A DNA stretch of 64,000 nt from Alphaproteobacteria bacterium (lineage in GTDB: Bacteria > Pseudomonadota > Alphaproteobacteria > Rhizobiales > Rhizobiaceae). This document shows positions 39,770 through 49,135 of this stretch, piece after piece. Below the pieces are notes generated by a model. It did no database searches, had not been told where the DNA came from, and saw only the letters and a list, made by a program, of their open reading frames with translations. Position numbers and translations under genes: made by a program. The DNA is taken from assembly GCA_024742485.1 (NCBI GenBank), contig JANSYK010000002.1, positions 1,426,001-1,490,000 on the forward strand, written 5' to 3'. Numbering within the stretch: the stretch's first letter is position 1; every line of letters starts with the position of its first letter.

Positions 39770-40690
39770 TCAGCAATCGTCGGGTTCGACAGGCATGTCG
39801 ACCGGAGCCAGTGCGATCTCCAATTCTCGTCTCAGCCACTGCTCGAAATCACGAACGCTTCTCGAGTTGGAGGCATGTCGGCTGGTGACGAACCAATGGG
39901 CGTAATCGGTGCGGTAGCGGTCCGGGAAGGGGGCAACGAGGCGTCCAAATCGCAATGCGTCACAGGCCACCGTCTCCCAGGCAAGGAAAATGCCCTGACC
40001 GGCAATTGCCGCATCCAGGCACAAGGATCCGTCGGAAAATGTGGGCCCGTCACCGAGGATCGCGTCGTCGAGGCCATTGGGTTTGAGCCAGATGTTCCAG
40101 CCGAATACGTCTCCCTGGTCGCGAATGATTGGAAACCTGGCAAGGTCCATCGGAGTGGAAATCTGTGCGGCGAGGGAAGGGCTGCAAACGGGAAACATGT
40201 ACTGGTCGATCAGTTTCGATGCGCTGACATTTGGCCAATTGCCGGTGCCGACCCGGATGCACACGTCCACATCCGATGTGTTGGGGTCCACCAGGGTGTC
40301 GGTCGCATCCACCCGCACCCGCGTTCCCGGATGTTGCTCGTTAAAGTTTTTCAGGCGCCAGACAAGCCATTTGCTGGCAAACACCGGGGCAACCGACACG
40401 GTCAGCCCCCGATCCTGGCGCCGTTCGGCAAGCGTTACGGCGGCTGAAAGTTCCGACATGCCAATGGACAGGTGGCGCAAGACGGCCTCGCCATGTGGTG
40501 TCAGTTGCAGGCCTTTGGGGTGCCGCTCGAAAAGAGCCCGGCCGAGCTGCTGTTCGGTTTTTTGCACCTGTTGGCTGACCGCGCCCACGGTCACGCCGAT
40601 TTCGTCAGCAGCCGCACGCAAACCGCCCAGGCGGCCGACAGCTTCGATCGCCCGCAACCCGCTGAGATGAATGCGCCCAAGGTTTCTCAT
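39770..40690 (-). CDS. LysR-family transcriptional regulator, GcvA-like
   Basis: 306 aa. N-terminal winged HTH (about 6-65: HLSGLRAIEAVGRLGGLRAA, VGAVSQQVQKTEQQLG) and a LysR substrate-binding domain from about 90 (LTVSVAPVFASKWLVWRLKNF, typical of the GcvA/AmpR group). It may act on a gene outside its neighbourhood; the adjacent divergent gene encodes an orphan secreted protein, the most likely local target. A TGCTAAACATG-type palindrome lies in the 310-bp divergent region. Confidence 0.88.
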   Translation of the reverse strand: MRNLGRIHLSGLRAIEAVGRLGGLRAAADEIGVTVGAVSQQVQKTEQQLGRALFERHPKGLQLTPHGEAVLRHLSIGMSELSAAVTLAERRQDRGLTVSVAPVFASKWLVWRLKNFNEQHPGTRVRVDATDTLVDPNTSDVDVCIRVGTGNWPNVSASKLIDQYMFPVCSPSLAAQISTPMDLARFPIIRDQGDVFGWNIWLKPNGLDDAILGDGPTFSDGSLCLDAAIAGQGIFLAWETVACDALRFGRLVAPFPDRYRTDYAHWFVTSRHASNSRSVRDFEQWLRRELEIALAPVDMPVEPDDC

Positions 40691-41000
40691 ATAGAAAAAC
40701 TATATCATCCGTCAGGAAGATTCGATTAAAATATGCATCTACGATCATTAATATTTAGTCATGCTAAACATGATCAGAACATTCATCAGACATATTCGAC
40801 GTGTCGAATTGGCCGGTCCGTCGGATGAAGATTGGTGGAGCGATCCCTTGTCTCATCCACAATTGCGAAGCATGTCCCAGCGGCAGCTTGGCGACCTTCC
40901 CTTTGATCCGAGGGGCATTCGCCGCGTCCGATGATTCATCGCGCTTGATATTCCGGTGCAGCGGGGTCAGACTCCACCCATGGTAGATTTGAGGGGCATT
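40691..41000. other. 310-bp divergent intergenic region
   Basis: AT-rich near the LysR start (ATTAATATTTAG) with an imperfect palindrome CATGCTAAACATG at about 40759-40771, a possible LysR operator. I see no supportable gene; weak frames on both strands lack starts with ribosome sites. No RNA motif recognised. Confidence 0.45.
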
Positions 41001-41498
41001 ATGAGTTATCGACCCCGGCGCCACTGCAAATGGTTGCCCGTCACAATACGGCTCGCGGTGCTGATGTTCATTGCCGCGCCGACCTTCGTTGTTGCACAGG
41101 ACAAATCAAGCCTGCTACCCATTGCCGTCTATCAAGCCATGCTGGACGCAAATCGCCAGAGCGGATGGATTCAGTTTCGCAAATATGGTGGACATCAATG
41201 GATCTATTTCACCGCCCTGCAGACCATGCATTGCCGGTTGTCGGAAATTCGATATTCAATCAATTCGCAGGCGTTGGACGCGCAATTTCCCCTTGTCCCC
41301 TGCAATCTGCAGAATCCCTTCGCCCTGCCACCCGATGCCGGGGTCGAGGAAATAGCGCTTCGGCTTCCGGCACAGTCCGCCCAATTCGTTGCGGTCCAGG
41401 TGGTTTGGGACGATGGGCGCGAAAGTGAGATTGCGGTGTATGAACCGTGCAGGGATGTTGGAGAACAGTCCTGTGCATGGCCGATTGAATCGAATTAA
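41001..41498 (+). CDS. Orphan secreted protein with four cysteines
   Basis: 165 aa from ATG 41001, chosen for GAGGGG 5 nt before it; earlier in-frame starts have no site. It has a signal peptide (about 1-31, ending IAAPTFVVAQ) with a basic n-region. The mature part contains four Cys (MHCRL, LVPCNL, YEPCRD, QSCAW), compatible with two disulfides in the periplasm, and a WIQFRKYGGHQWIYFT stretch. No family recognised. It is divergent from the LysR regulator and 96 bp upstream of the DUF6249-sigma operon, possibly part of the same response. Confidence 0.6.
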   Translation: MSYRPRRHCKWLPVTIRLAVLMFIAAPTFVVAQDKSSLLPIAVYQAMLDANRQSGWIQFRKYGGHQWIYFTALQTMHCRLSEIRYSINSQALDAQFPLVPCNLQNPFALPPDAGVEEIALRLPAQSAQFVAVQVVWDDGRESEIAVYEPCRDVGEQSCAWPIESN

Positions 41499-41594
41499 CG
41501 GATTTAACAGCCAAAAAAATTCTGTGCTGGTGCATCCAATCTCCGCGGTTACGCATCTCTCCTGGTAGATGCAATTGGATTGACGGAGATCGAG

Positions 41595-41981
41595 ATGGAT
41601 TTGAACTCATTGGGCGGCGGCCTGGCAGCCTTTGGATTTTGGGGTTTTGTTGCCGCTATCGTCGTGGCCGGTATGTGGTACGACATGCGGATACGTCAAG
41701 CCCGGCACGAAACTCTGCGCCGCATGATCGAAAGCGGTCAGACGGCCGATCGCGAACTGATCGACAAGCTTGTCGGCGGCAACACGCATCTGGACCGCAA
41801 TCTGAAAGTTGCAGGTTTGGTGTTGTTGGCGCTTGCACCCGGTATTGCCGTGCTTGCTTGGCTGCTCAGCTATGTGGCAGCTTGGGCCCTTCTGCCGCTT
41901 CTTGGTGTTGCGGTGCTGGTCTTGTGCATTGCTGTGGGCCTGTTGATTGCGTCCCGGGCGGTTGAACGCATGGCGGGCTGA
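41595..41981 (+). CDS. DUF6249 small membrane protein
   Basis: 128 aa from ATG 41595, with GGAG 6 nt upstream. One N-terminal transmembrane segment (GFWGFVAAIVVAGMWYDMRI), a cytoplasmic helix with the family stretch ARHETLRRMIESGQTADRELIDKL, then two further membrane segments. DUF6249 proteins are recurrently next to sigma-70 factors. It is 3 bp from the ECF sigma start, so co-translated. A role as membrane-bound regulator or sensor of the sigma factor is inferred. Confidence 0.8.
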   Translation: MDLNSLGGGLAAFGFWGFVAAIVVAGMWYDMRIRQARHETLRRMIESGQTADRELIDKLVGGNTHLDRNLKVAGLVLLALAPGIAVLAWLLSYVAAWALLPLLGVAVLVLCIAVGLLIASRAVERMAG

Positions 41982-41984
41982 TCC

Positions 41985-42572
41985 GTGCAGCAGGCACAAC
42001 ATCAATACCATGATAGCCCGGAGGCCCTGGTGGTTGGCTTGGCGTGCAATGGTGATCGTGATGCATTTGCGGAACTTGTCCGCCGCCGCCAATCCTGGAT
42101 CCGCAATCTGATGCGGCGCTGCAGCGGAGATCCTGTCCTGGCGGATGATCTGGCGCAGACTGTTTTTCTGCAAGCCTGGCGCAATATCAGTCAACTGCGA
42201 AAGCCAAGTCGGTTTGGTGGCTGGCTGAAACGCCTTGCCGTCACTGTCTGGTTGCAGCACCTGCGCAAACATGACCCCCTGTTGAACGCCGATGAGATCG
42301 ACGGGGCAGGGGGAGTGGCTCACGCCATTGCCGGCCGTGAACCGGGTATCGCCACCGATCTGGATCGCGCCCTGGCGGCACTGGCCGGACCTGTTCGCCT
42401 GTGCATCGTGCTGTCTTACCATGAGGGGATGACCCAAAGTGAGATTGCGGACCTGACCGAATTGCCGTTGGGCACCGTCAAGTCGCATATCAACAGGGGC
42501 ACACGGCAATTGCAGACTTTGCTGTCAGATTACAATGAAAAAGCACGTTCGGAGGAACCACATGATGAATGA
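41985..42572 (+). CDS. RNA polymerase ECF sigma factor
   Basis: 195 aa from a GTG at 41985. Sigma region 2 (about 14-80: GDRDAFAELVRRRQSWIRNLM, ADDLAQTVFLQAWRNI) and region 4 (about 130-180: LVLSYHEG-like CIVLSYHEGMTQSEIADLTE, PLGTVKSHINRG). Region 3 is lacking, as expected for ECF. The operon order is DUF6249 - sigma - small membrane protein. There is no ZAS-type anti-sigma; target promoters cannot be named. Confidence 0.9.
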   Translation: MQQAQHQYHDSPEALVVGLACNGDRDAFAELVRRRQSWIRNLMRRCSGDPVLADDLAQTVFLQAWRNISQLRKPSRFGGWLKRLAVTVWLQHLRKHDPLLNADEIDGAGGVAHAIAGREPGIATDLDRALAALAGPVRLCIVLSYHEGMTQSEIADLTELPLGTVKSHINRGTRQLQTLLSDYNEKARSEEPHDE

Positions 42573-42912
42573 CCGCGATCCCATGCTTCAGTCCCTGTTT
42601 GCCGAGGCGCAGGACGATCTGGCGGGCGATGCCTTTGTGGCCACGTTGATGTCAAAGGTCGACAGGCATGTGAGACTGGCCCGGCTGTTGTGGATCGGCA
42701 TCGGGCTCGCGTTGATTCTGTGCGCATGGTTCGCTGCCGGCCCCATGCAAGAGGCTGCATTGGCCGTGACATTTGGACTGTCTCAACCGCTGTTTCCGCT
42801 GCATGACGGATTGTTCGCCGCGCTTGTTGCGCCGCTCAACACCTATGCGGGCGTGTTTGCGCTTCTCCTGCTGATCATCAGATCAACCCGCAGAGCGCTG
42901 TTTGCATCGTGA
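42562..42912 (+). CDS. Small two-TM membrane protein, candidate anti-sigma factor
   Basis: 116 aa from ATG 42562 with GGAGGAAC upstream, overlapping the sigma gene by 11 bp. The first about 46 residues are soluble and acidic/helical (DPMLQSLFAEAQDDLAGDAF), followed by two membrane segments (LLWIGIGLALILCAWFAAGP; VFALLLLIIRS). The position after the sigma factor, with a short cytoplasmic N-part, fits an anti-sigma factor; no ZAS Cys/His motif is present. Family not recognised. Confidence 0.65.
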   Translation: MMNDRDPMLQSLFAEAQDDLAGDAFVATLMSKVDRHVRLARLLWIGIGLALILCAWFAAGPMQEAALAVTFGLSQPLFPLHDGLFAALVAPLNTYAGVFALLLLIIRSTRRALFAS

Positions 42913-43101
42913 TGCCTGTCTTTCCCTGTATTTGCCGATTGAACCGTCCAATCGAGCGAGGTGCGACCTATTGCCGCGCCCGCACTTCGCGCTATATGGA
43001 GTGAGGTGATGGTCATGCAGGCCTGAACCACAAGCCGTTTGCGGCTTGAACCGAACAATATCGCCTGATGGCCATCCCAATACGACAGGGAAGGGAAGGT
43101 C

Positions 43102-43908
43102 ATGGCCAATACCGGTTCAATCAGCCACACCGAAAGCTTGGATTTCAGTCAGGATGTCAGGGAGATAGGCGTTTCCGATGTCTTCGACGCGCTGCGTCTC
43201 GGCTTTGCTGACTTCTGGGTAAAACCATCACATTACGCGTTTATTTGTCTCGTCTATCCGATCATCGGCGTCGTGCTTTTGACCTGGACGTCGGGCGGTA
43301 GCGTTGTGCAACTGGTCTACCCGCTGCTGACGGGGTTTGCACTTTTGGGACCCATCGCAGCCATTGGTCTTTATGAGATCAGCCGGCGCCGCGAATTGAA
43401 TCTCGATACCTCGTGGCGACACGCCCTCGACGTCAGGCATTCACCGGCCATTCCATCCATCCTGGCTCTCGGATTGTTGCTTCTGGCAGCGTTTGTCGCG
43501 TGGATGTTGGTGGCCCAATCCATATTTTCCTGGCTGTATGGAACAGCAGAGCCAAAGTCCCTCGTCGCTTTCATCGGCGATGTTCTGACCACACGGCGCG
43601 GATGGGCGTTAATAATTGTTGGCAATGCGGCCGGCTTTGTTTTCGCCGCTGTTGTGCTGTGCACGACGGTGATCGCGTTTCCATTGCTGCTCGACCGCAA
43701 TGTCGGAGTCCTATCCGCCATCGCCACCTCAGTCCGCGCCGTCAGAACAAATCCTGGCCCGATGGCCGTCTGGGGATTGATCGTTTCGCTGGCCCTGCTG
43801 ATCGGTGCGATACCGCTGCTGATCGGCCTTGTCATCACGATCCCTGTTCTCGGCCATGCCACCTGGCATCTCTATCGAAAGGTCATCAAAGCGGATTTGC
43901 CGGAATAA
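43102..43908 (+). CDS. DUF2189 multi-pass membrane protein
   Basis: 268 aa with six hydrophobic segments. Family features: ALRLGFADFWVKPSHYAFICLV near the N-terminus, FALLGPIAAIGLYEISRRRE, and the C-terminal GHATWHLYRKVI. The family is annotated as integral membrane protein related to cytochrome c oxidase subunit I, but no heme or copper ligands are conserved here. Function unknown. It stands alone, 189 bp after the ECF operon and 182 bp before the POT transporter. Confidence 0.85.
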   Translation: MANTGSISHTESLDFSQDVREIGVSDVFDALRLGFADFWVKPSHYAFICLVYPIIGVVLLTWTSGGSVVQLVYPLLTGFALLGPIAAIGLYEISRRRELNLDTSWRHALDVRHSPAIPSILALGLLLLAAFVAWMLVAQSIFSWLYGTAEPKSLVAFIGDVLTTRRGWALIIVGNAAGFVFAAVVLCTTVIAFPLLLDRNVGVLSAIATSVRAVRTNPGPMAVWGLIVSLALLIGAIPLLIGLVITIPVLGHATWHLYRKVIKADLPE

Positions 43909-44090
43909 GTCAGGGCCGTCGATCATTTCAGTTGCAAAACCCGGTTCAGCATGTTGTTTCGCCATGCACCGTGCATAGGGAGTGGCAGGGACACACGATT
44001 GGGTCATGCTTGTCCGTGTGTTCCATGGTGTTGGAAAGCAGTTGAATTCGCGGTTTACGGCTGATCCCGCGCGCACGTATAAGTGTCTCC

Positions 44091-45575
44091 ATGCAGGCAG
44101 GCGCGCCAGGACGATATCCCAGAGGATTCTTTGTCCTCTTTTTTTCGGAGATGATGGAGCGTTTCGGCTTCTATACGCTCATCTTCCTCCTGGTGCTCTA
44201 TCTGACCAATGAACTCGGCATGCCGGATGCCCGGACAACCCTGCTCTTTGGCACCTTCATGTCCTTTGTCTATCTGGCAACCGTGGTCGGTGGATTTGTC
44301 GCCGACCGGATCCTCGGATTTCGCCGCGCCATTGTCCTCGGAGGCGTGCTGTCGGCGCTCGGTTATGTATTGCTGACATTCCATGCCGGGCTCCATGCGG
44401 GACTTGCGGCCGTGGTGGTGGGCACCGGGCTTTTCAAGGTCAACATGACCGGTCTGCTAGGAAGCCTTCACGATGACGATACGGCGCAACGTGAAAGCAG
44501 CTTCACTCTTTATTACATGGGGATCAATATTGGCTCGTTCGCAGCCAGTCTTCTCTCCAGCTTTGTCGCAACGAGATATGGGTATGAATATGCCTTCCTC
44601 CTGGCCGCCGTCGCCATGGTCGCGTCGCTGGCGATATTCATATCCGGCCGAAAAGCCTTGACCGACCGGGGATTGCCCCCATTGACACAATCGAAACGCC
44701 GACGACACAAGGCCGCTTATTCGGATGCGATCATCCTGGTAGCCGGCATGGCAGCCGCAGCCATCCTGGTCGCCTTTTTTCTGCACAATGCGGGTCTTGC
44801 CGGAATAGCAATCGCTGTGCTGTCGGCGATTGCCGTCGGGTATTTTGTTATCGAACTTATCCGAGAAGACCCACCACGCCGCAATGCCCTGATTGCTCTG
44901 CTCACCCTTTTCGTATTCGCCATTCTGTTCTGGTGCATCTACGGGCAGGATAACACATCCGTTCTTCTTTACACGGAGCGGAGCGTCGACCGGAATGTGT
45001 TTGGTCACGTCTTTTCAGCAAGCGCATTTGAGTCCCTGAATCCACTTTTTGTTGTTCTGCTGGCGCCCGTCTTTGCGCTGTTGTGGACGGGACTTTCGCA
45101 AACACGCTTCAATCCCTCTGCGCCCGTCAAATTCGCATTCGGCCTGGTGCTGCTGGCGCTGGCATTTTATACGCTGAACCTGGGGGGAGCGACTTCCGGC
45201 CCGCAGACGCTGGTTCCGCCGGTCTGGCTCGTCATTTTCTTTCTTCTGGTGACCTGTGCGGAAATCTGTGTGGCACCCGTTGGCATGTCGATTGTCTCGC
45301 GACTCGCTCCCCCGCGATTGCTTGGCTTCACCATGGGCATGTGGTTTCTTGCGGAGGCGGTCGCGGATTACGTTGCTGGCCTCATCGCAGGTTTGAGCGC
45401 GGTCCCCGAAGGCGCTTCCGTGCTTGTCACGAGGCAAATCTACGAAAACTCATTTTCCATCTATGCGCTGATTGCCTTTGTCGGCGCCGTCATGTTGTTC
45501 CCGCTGGCCCGGATTATTGGCCGGCATATCACAACGGATGGGTCCGGTCAGGACGCGCGCACGACCATCACGTGA
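44091..45575 (+). CDS. POT/PTR family proton-coupled peptide transporter
   Basis: Di/tripeptide:H+ symporter of the major facilitator superfamily, 494 aa with about 14 TM segments. The family proton-coupling motif is seen as EMMERFGFYTL (ExxERFxYY with the last Tyr changed), and the PTR2 signature FYMGINIGS-like LYYMGINIGSFAASLLSS. C-terminal half: PVGMSIVSRLAPPRLLGFTMGMWFL. ATG at 44091 begins MQAGAPGRYPRGF. It lies alone; the substrate could also be nitrate-like or other, but peptides are the default. Confidence 0.92.
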   Translation: MQAGAPGRYPRGFFVLFFSEMMERFGFYTLIFLLVLYLTNELGMPDARTTLLFGTFMSFVYLATVVGGFVADRILGFRRAIVLGGVLSALGYVLLTFHAGLHAGLAAVVVGTGLFKVNMTGLLGSLHDDDTAQRESSFTLYYMGINIGSFAASLLSSFVATRYGYEYAFLLAAVAMVASLAIFISGRKALTDRGLPPLTQSKRRRHKAAYSDAIILVAGMAAAAILVAFFLHNAGLAGIAIAVLSAIAVGYFVIELIREDPPRRNALIALLTLFVFAILFWCIYGQDNTSVLLYTERSVDRNVFGHVFSASAFESLNPLFVVLLAPVFALLWTGLSQTRFNPSAPVKFAFGLVLLALAFYTLNLGGATSGPQTLVPPVWLVIFFLLVTCAEICVAPVGMSIVSRLAPPRLLGFTMGMWFLAEAVADYVAGLIAGLSAVPEGASVLVTRQIYENSFSIYALIAFVGAVMLFPLARIIGRHITTDGSGQDARTTIT

Positions 45576-45632
45576 TAGGGCACACGGCGCGGCAATACGC
45601 CCGATGCTCCAGCCAGATGCAACATCCTCTAA

Positions 45633-47591
45633 TCAGGCCTCGATGATCGCCACGCCTGACGGTTTGAGGGTCGACTCGCCAAGCAAATAGGTGCCGCTCA
45701 GGCCGACCGTTTCGAGATCGATTGCGCGTTCTCCATAGTTGAAGGCGTATGTCACCGCGCCATCGCGACGAACGCGCAGCTCATCCGGCAGAGCAAGCAG
45801 AGACAACCCGGCTTGCTGTCCCAGGTCGTTGATGATCCGCGCCAGCAAAGCGCTGTCAGGCCAGCCGCCGAGATAATGGAAATTCCCCTGGCGCACCAGA
45901 ACCGGCTGTCCGTCCTGACTTTCGACAACCACATTGCAGTCAGCGCCGGGCTCCAGGAACTCCCGCCAGAATTTGAGCGTGCCGTCAGCGCCGGCAATGG
46001 GCACGGGACAATTGGCTGGCAGGCTCTCGACCTGGCTGACCGTCACATCGATGATCGGTGCCGGAAGATCGGGAGGCATTGTTTCCGGAATTGAAAACGA
46101 ACTGGTTTTCGAACCCGTTCGTGGTCCGGCAAGAACAAGGCCGGTATAGGACCGTAGGGCCGTAACCAGCGTTTCATTCCAGGCAAACAGGCCCGGAATG
46201 ATGACCATCTGGTAGGCGGACAGATCACTCGTGTCCGGCGGCAGGAAATCGACCGAGAGGCCGCGCGCGCGCAATCCGCGATAGAAGTCGAAGATCAGGC
46301 GGAAATAATCGAATTCGCGGCCCTGTGGTTGGGTTTCCCAGGCCCAGGACGATGCATAGTCGAAGATGATGGCGACCGGCGCCGTTTCTGTTGGCGGCAG
46401 ATCCAGCCGCGCCAACTCTTCGGACATGGTTTTGGCCGCATCGGCCCCATCGGCTTCGACACTGTCCGGCCTCAGCAGCCCCGCATGCATTTGCTCCTGG
46501 GCAAATGGCGCCTGACGCCATCGGAAATAGCTTACGACTTCTGCACCGTGAGCGAAGGCCTCCCAACTCCACAGCCGGATCATCCCGTCGCGTGGTGCCG
46601 GATTGTGGTCGGCCCAATTGACCGGTCCCGGTTGCAGCTCCATCACCCACCAGCGCCCCTTGGAGGTCGCCCGGTAAAGATCGTGATGAAACGCCTGAAG
46701 ATCGGGATCGCCGGTTCGCATGAAACGCTGCCGCCATGCGTCGTCGACCTCCAGCCGGTCTTCAAGAAAACCCAGCGGGTAACAATCCCAACTGGAGATA
46801 TCGAGATCGGATCCGACTTTGAAATGGTCGAAGGTCAGGGTGCGGCCCATGAAATTATGGATCACATCGCGGCCGGGTGAGAGCTGACGGACAACGTCCA
46901 CCTGCAGCCGGTTGAATCGGGCAATCTGATCGGAGGAATAGCGATAAAAATCCATCCGATGTGCCGGGTTGTGTTCGCTTGGCGTCAGTCCGGGCAGTTC
47001 GACAGAATGGAAATCCGGATAGTCCATCGACCAGAACACGTTGCCCCAGGCAAAGTTCAGGCGGTCGATATTGCCGTATTTCTCCGCGAGCCATAACCGA
47101 AAACCCTGCAGGGCAGGGGCCGACCAGGAGCGGGCCGTATCATGGCAGGCATATTCATTGTCGATCTGCCAGCCGACGACCGCATCATGGGTGCCGAAAC
47201 GTTCCGCCAGGGCGGTGACAATACGCACGCACTCACGCTGGTATCCTTCATGGGAAAAACAGCAGTGCCTTCGGGACCCGAAGCCACGTGCATGGCCCTC
47301 GACATCTATCGGCAGCATCTCCGGCATTTCATCGACCAGCCATTTTGGCGGCGTGGCGGTCGGGGTTCCCAAAACAACCTTGAGGCCAGCGTCGTGCAGT
47401 GTATCGATCGCCCGTTCGAGCCAGTCGAACTCAAGACGACCACGCGCCGGCTCGAGGCGCGACCAGGCAAATTCGCCGATCCGCACAAACGCGATTCCCA
47501 TATCGGTCATCCGGCGGGCATCTTCCGGCCACATGGCTTCCGGCCAGTGCTCCGGATAATAACAAACCCCTAGCGCGCGGGTCGCGGTCAT
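45633..47591 (-). CDS. Beta-galactosidase, glycoside hydrolase family 42
   Basis: Hydrolyses terminal beta-galactosides. 652 aa from the ATG at 47591 (a TTG 12 nt earlier is less likely). GH42 hallmarks: LGVCYYPEHWPEAMWPEDARR, acid/base Glu146 in GWQIDNEYACH, and nucleophile Glu319 in WWVMELQPGPVNWADHN. A-domain, B-domain and C-terminal beta-sandwich are complete, length normal. No signal peptide, so cytoplasmic. It is the last gene of the galactoside operon, 29 bp after the lactonase gene. Confidence 0.95.
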   Translation of the reverse strand: MTATRALGVCYYPEHWPEAMWPEDARRMTDMGIAFVRIGEFAWSRLEPARGRLEFDWLERAIDTLHDAGLKVVLGTPTATPPKWLVDEMPEMLPIDVEGHARGFGSRRHCCFSHEGYQRECVRIVTALAERFGTHDAVVGWQIDNEYACHDTARSWSAPALQGFRLWLAEKYGNIDRLNFAWGNVFWSMDYPDFHSVELPGLTPSEHNPAHRMDFYRYSSDQIARFNRLQVDVVRQLSPGRDVIHNFMGRTLTFDHFKVGSDLDISSWDCYPLGFLEDRLEVDDAWRQRFMRTGDPDLQAFHHDLYRATSKGRWWVMELQPGPVNWADHNPAPRDGMIRLWSWEAFAHGAEVVSYFRWRQAPFAQEQMHAGLLRPDSVEADGADAAKTMSEELARLDLPPTETAPVAIIFDYASSWAWETQPQGREFDYFRLIFDFYRGLRARGLSVDFLPPDTSDLSAYQMVIIPGLFAWNETLVTALRSYTGLVLAGPRTGSKTSSFSIPETMPPDLPAPIIDVTVSQVESLPANCPVPIAGADGTLKFWREFLEPGADCNVVVESQDGQPVLVRQGNFHYLGGWPDSALLARIINDLGQQAGLSLLALPDELRVRRDGAVTYAFNYGERAIDLETVGLSGTYLLGESTLKPSGVAIIEA

Positions 47592-47620
47592 CGATCGGTC
47601 CAACTCTGTTTCAAAAGATT

Positions 47621-48493
47621 CTAAAGAACGACCTTGGGCTCATAACGGGTATTGAATTCCCGGTCGAGCAGGAAAGTCTGACCGGCCAACCGCTGCTCGG
47701 CAATTTGCTGCTCGCTGAGGCCCGATATCGCAGACGTTGCAATCATCTTGCCGCCGCCAATAAAGGCCGGGCAGGTGACATTGCTGACAGGCAACCCAAT
47801 CGTTTCCACACAGGTTCCCGACGCATCGAAAGCCGAAACACAGCCTCCGCCCCAGCGGGCGTTCCACAACAAACCATCGGCGTCGACCACGGCGCCGTCG
47901 GGGCTTCCGGCGACCTGGTCCTGTTTGTCCAGAAAGATCTGGGAGGTTCCGGTCGGCAAACCCGTGGCCGGATCGAGATCGATCCGCATGATCTGACCGG
48001 TTGCCGTATCCGAATAATATCCTGTGGCGCCATCGGCGGAAAAGCAGATTGCGTTTGAAACAGTGATATCGGAAAAAAGCCGGCGCAGTTCACCGCGGAA
48101 ATAGTGGTAGATGGAACCGGCAGCCGGCTCGCCCTGTTTGCTCATCGTTCCAATCCAGAAAGCACCGCAGGGATGGACGCGGCAGTCATTGGAGCGCGTG
48201 GTGCCATTGTTCGCTTCCAGCGGCATATGCAGGGCCAATGTTCCATCCGAAATGGTTCTGACATAGAGGCCATGTTCGCCTACAAGCAATTGGCGTTCCG
48301 GATCGATCGCCGCCAATGCACTGCCCATGATCGGCAGATCGTGCGTAGTGGTCGTGGCGGTATCAAGGTTCTTTTCAAACAGTCTTCGGCCGAGAATATC
48401 GAACCACCACGCCTTGTTGTTTTCAGGATCGAAGGTCGGTCCCTCACCGAGGGTACACGGATTGGTGTCAAACACCGTCTGTGTGGCGTTCAT
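47621..48493 (-). CDS. SMP-30/gluconolactonase family sugar lactonase
   Basis: Beta-propeller lactonase, 290 aa. Features: LGEGPTFDPENNKAWWFDILG, the metal-site SNDCRVHPCGAFWIGTMSKQG, AICFSADGATGYYSDTATG and SPDGAVVDADGLLWNARWGGG. In this operon it would open D-galactono-1,4-lactone (or the 1,5-lactone) produced by a galactose dehydrogenase, before DgoK and DgoA. It could equally act on arabinonolactone or other aldonolactones. Confidence 0.88.
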   Translation of the reverse strand: MNATQTVFDTNPCTLGEGPTFDPENNKAWWFDILGRRLFEKNLDTATTTTHDLPIMGSALAAIDPERQLLVGEHGLYVRTISDGTLALHMPLEANNGTTRSNDCRVHPCGAFWIGTMSKQGEPAAGSIYHYFRGELRRLFSDITVSNAICFSADGATGYYSDTATGQIMRIDLDPATGLPTGTSQIFLDKQDQVAGSPDGAVVDADGLLWNARWGGGCVSAFDASGTCVETIGLPVSNVTCPAFIGGGKMIATSAISGLSEQQIAEQRLAGQTFLLDREFNTRYEPKVVL

Positions 48494-48499
48494 GTCCGA

Positions 48500-49135
48500 T
48501 CAGTCTCCGAATACACTATCGTAGGTTTCCACGGTCAGCTTGGCGCGCTCTGCGACGTCGTCCGGGGACATGCCCGGCTTGTAGAGGCTTGAGCCCAGAC
48601 CGAAAGTCCTTATGCCCACCGCACGGTATTCAGCAAATTCGCGATGCGAAACACCGCCTACAGCGCCAATTTCCGTGTTTGGTGGCAGAACTGAGCGGAT
48701 GGCGGAAATCCCGGACGGCCCAAGGACACTGGCCGGAAAGAATTTCAGTCCGGATGCACCAGCCTTTACCGCACTCAGCGCTTCCGTCGGTGTCAGGACA
48801 CCGGGCATGGTCACCATTTCATGGTCGCTCGCGCGCCGTATCACATCGGCATCGACATTCGGACTGACCATCAAGCGGCCACCAATGCCGGCCAGCCGGT
48901 CAACATCGTTCGTCGACAGGACGGTTCCGGCGCCGATCAGGCAGTGATCCGGTGCAGTTTCGACGGCAATTCGAATGGACTGAAACGGTTCGGGTGAGTT
49001 CAAGGGGATTTCGATCGCCTCAAAACCGGCCTCGATCAGAACCGACACAGTGTCTGCCGTCTCTTCGGGCTTGAGGCCACGCAGGATCGCAACCATCGAC
49101 CGCTTCAAATCCGGCCAGGCAATTGTCTGTGTCAT
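48500..49135 (-). CDS. dgoA: 2-dehydro-3-deoxy-6-phosphogalactonate aldolase
   Basis: Cleaves KDPGal to pyruvate and glyceraldehyde 3-phosphate. 211 aa class I aldolase with RGLKPEE near the N-terminus, IEIPLNSPEPF (catalytic Glu42 region), GAGTVLST, and Schiff-base Lys in ASGLKFFPASVLG, then GAVGGVSHREF. It overlaps dgoK by 4 bp on the same strand. KDPG aldolase activity cannot be ruled out but the partner kinase decides for galactonate. Confidence 0.93.
   Translation of the reverse strand: MTQTIAWPDLKRSMVAILRGLKPEETADTVSVLIEAGFEAIEIPLNSPEPFQSIRIAVETAPDHCLIGAGTVLSTNDVDRLAGIGGRLMVSPNVDADVIRRASDHEMVTMPGVLTPTEALSAVKAGASGLKFFPASVLGPSGISAIRSVLPPNTEIGAVGGVSHREFAEYRAVGIRTFGLGSSLYKPGMSPDDVAERAKLTVETYDSVFGD

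Noticed and set aside
43032..43047. AAGCCG-TTTG-CGGCTT hairpin after the ECF operon
   Set aside because: Short stem without a T-run; not enough to call a terminator.
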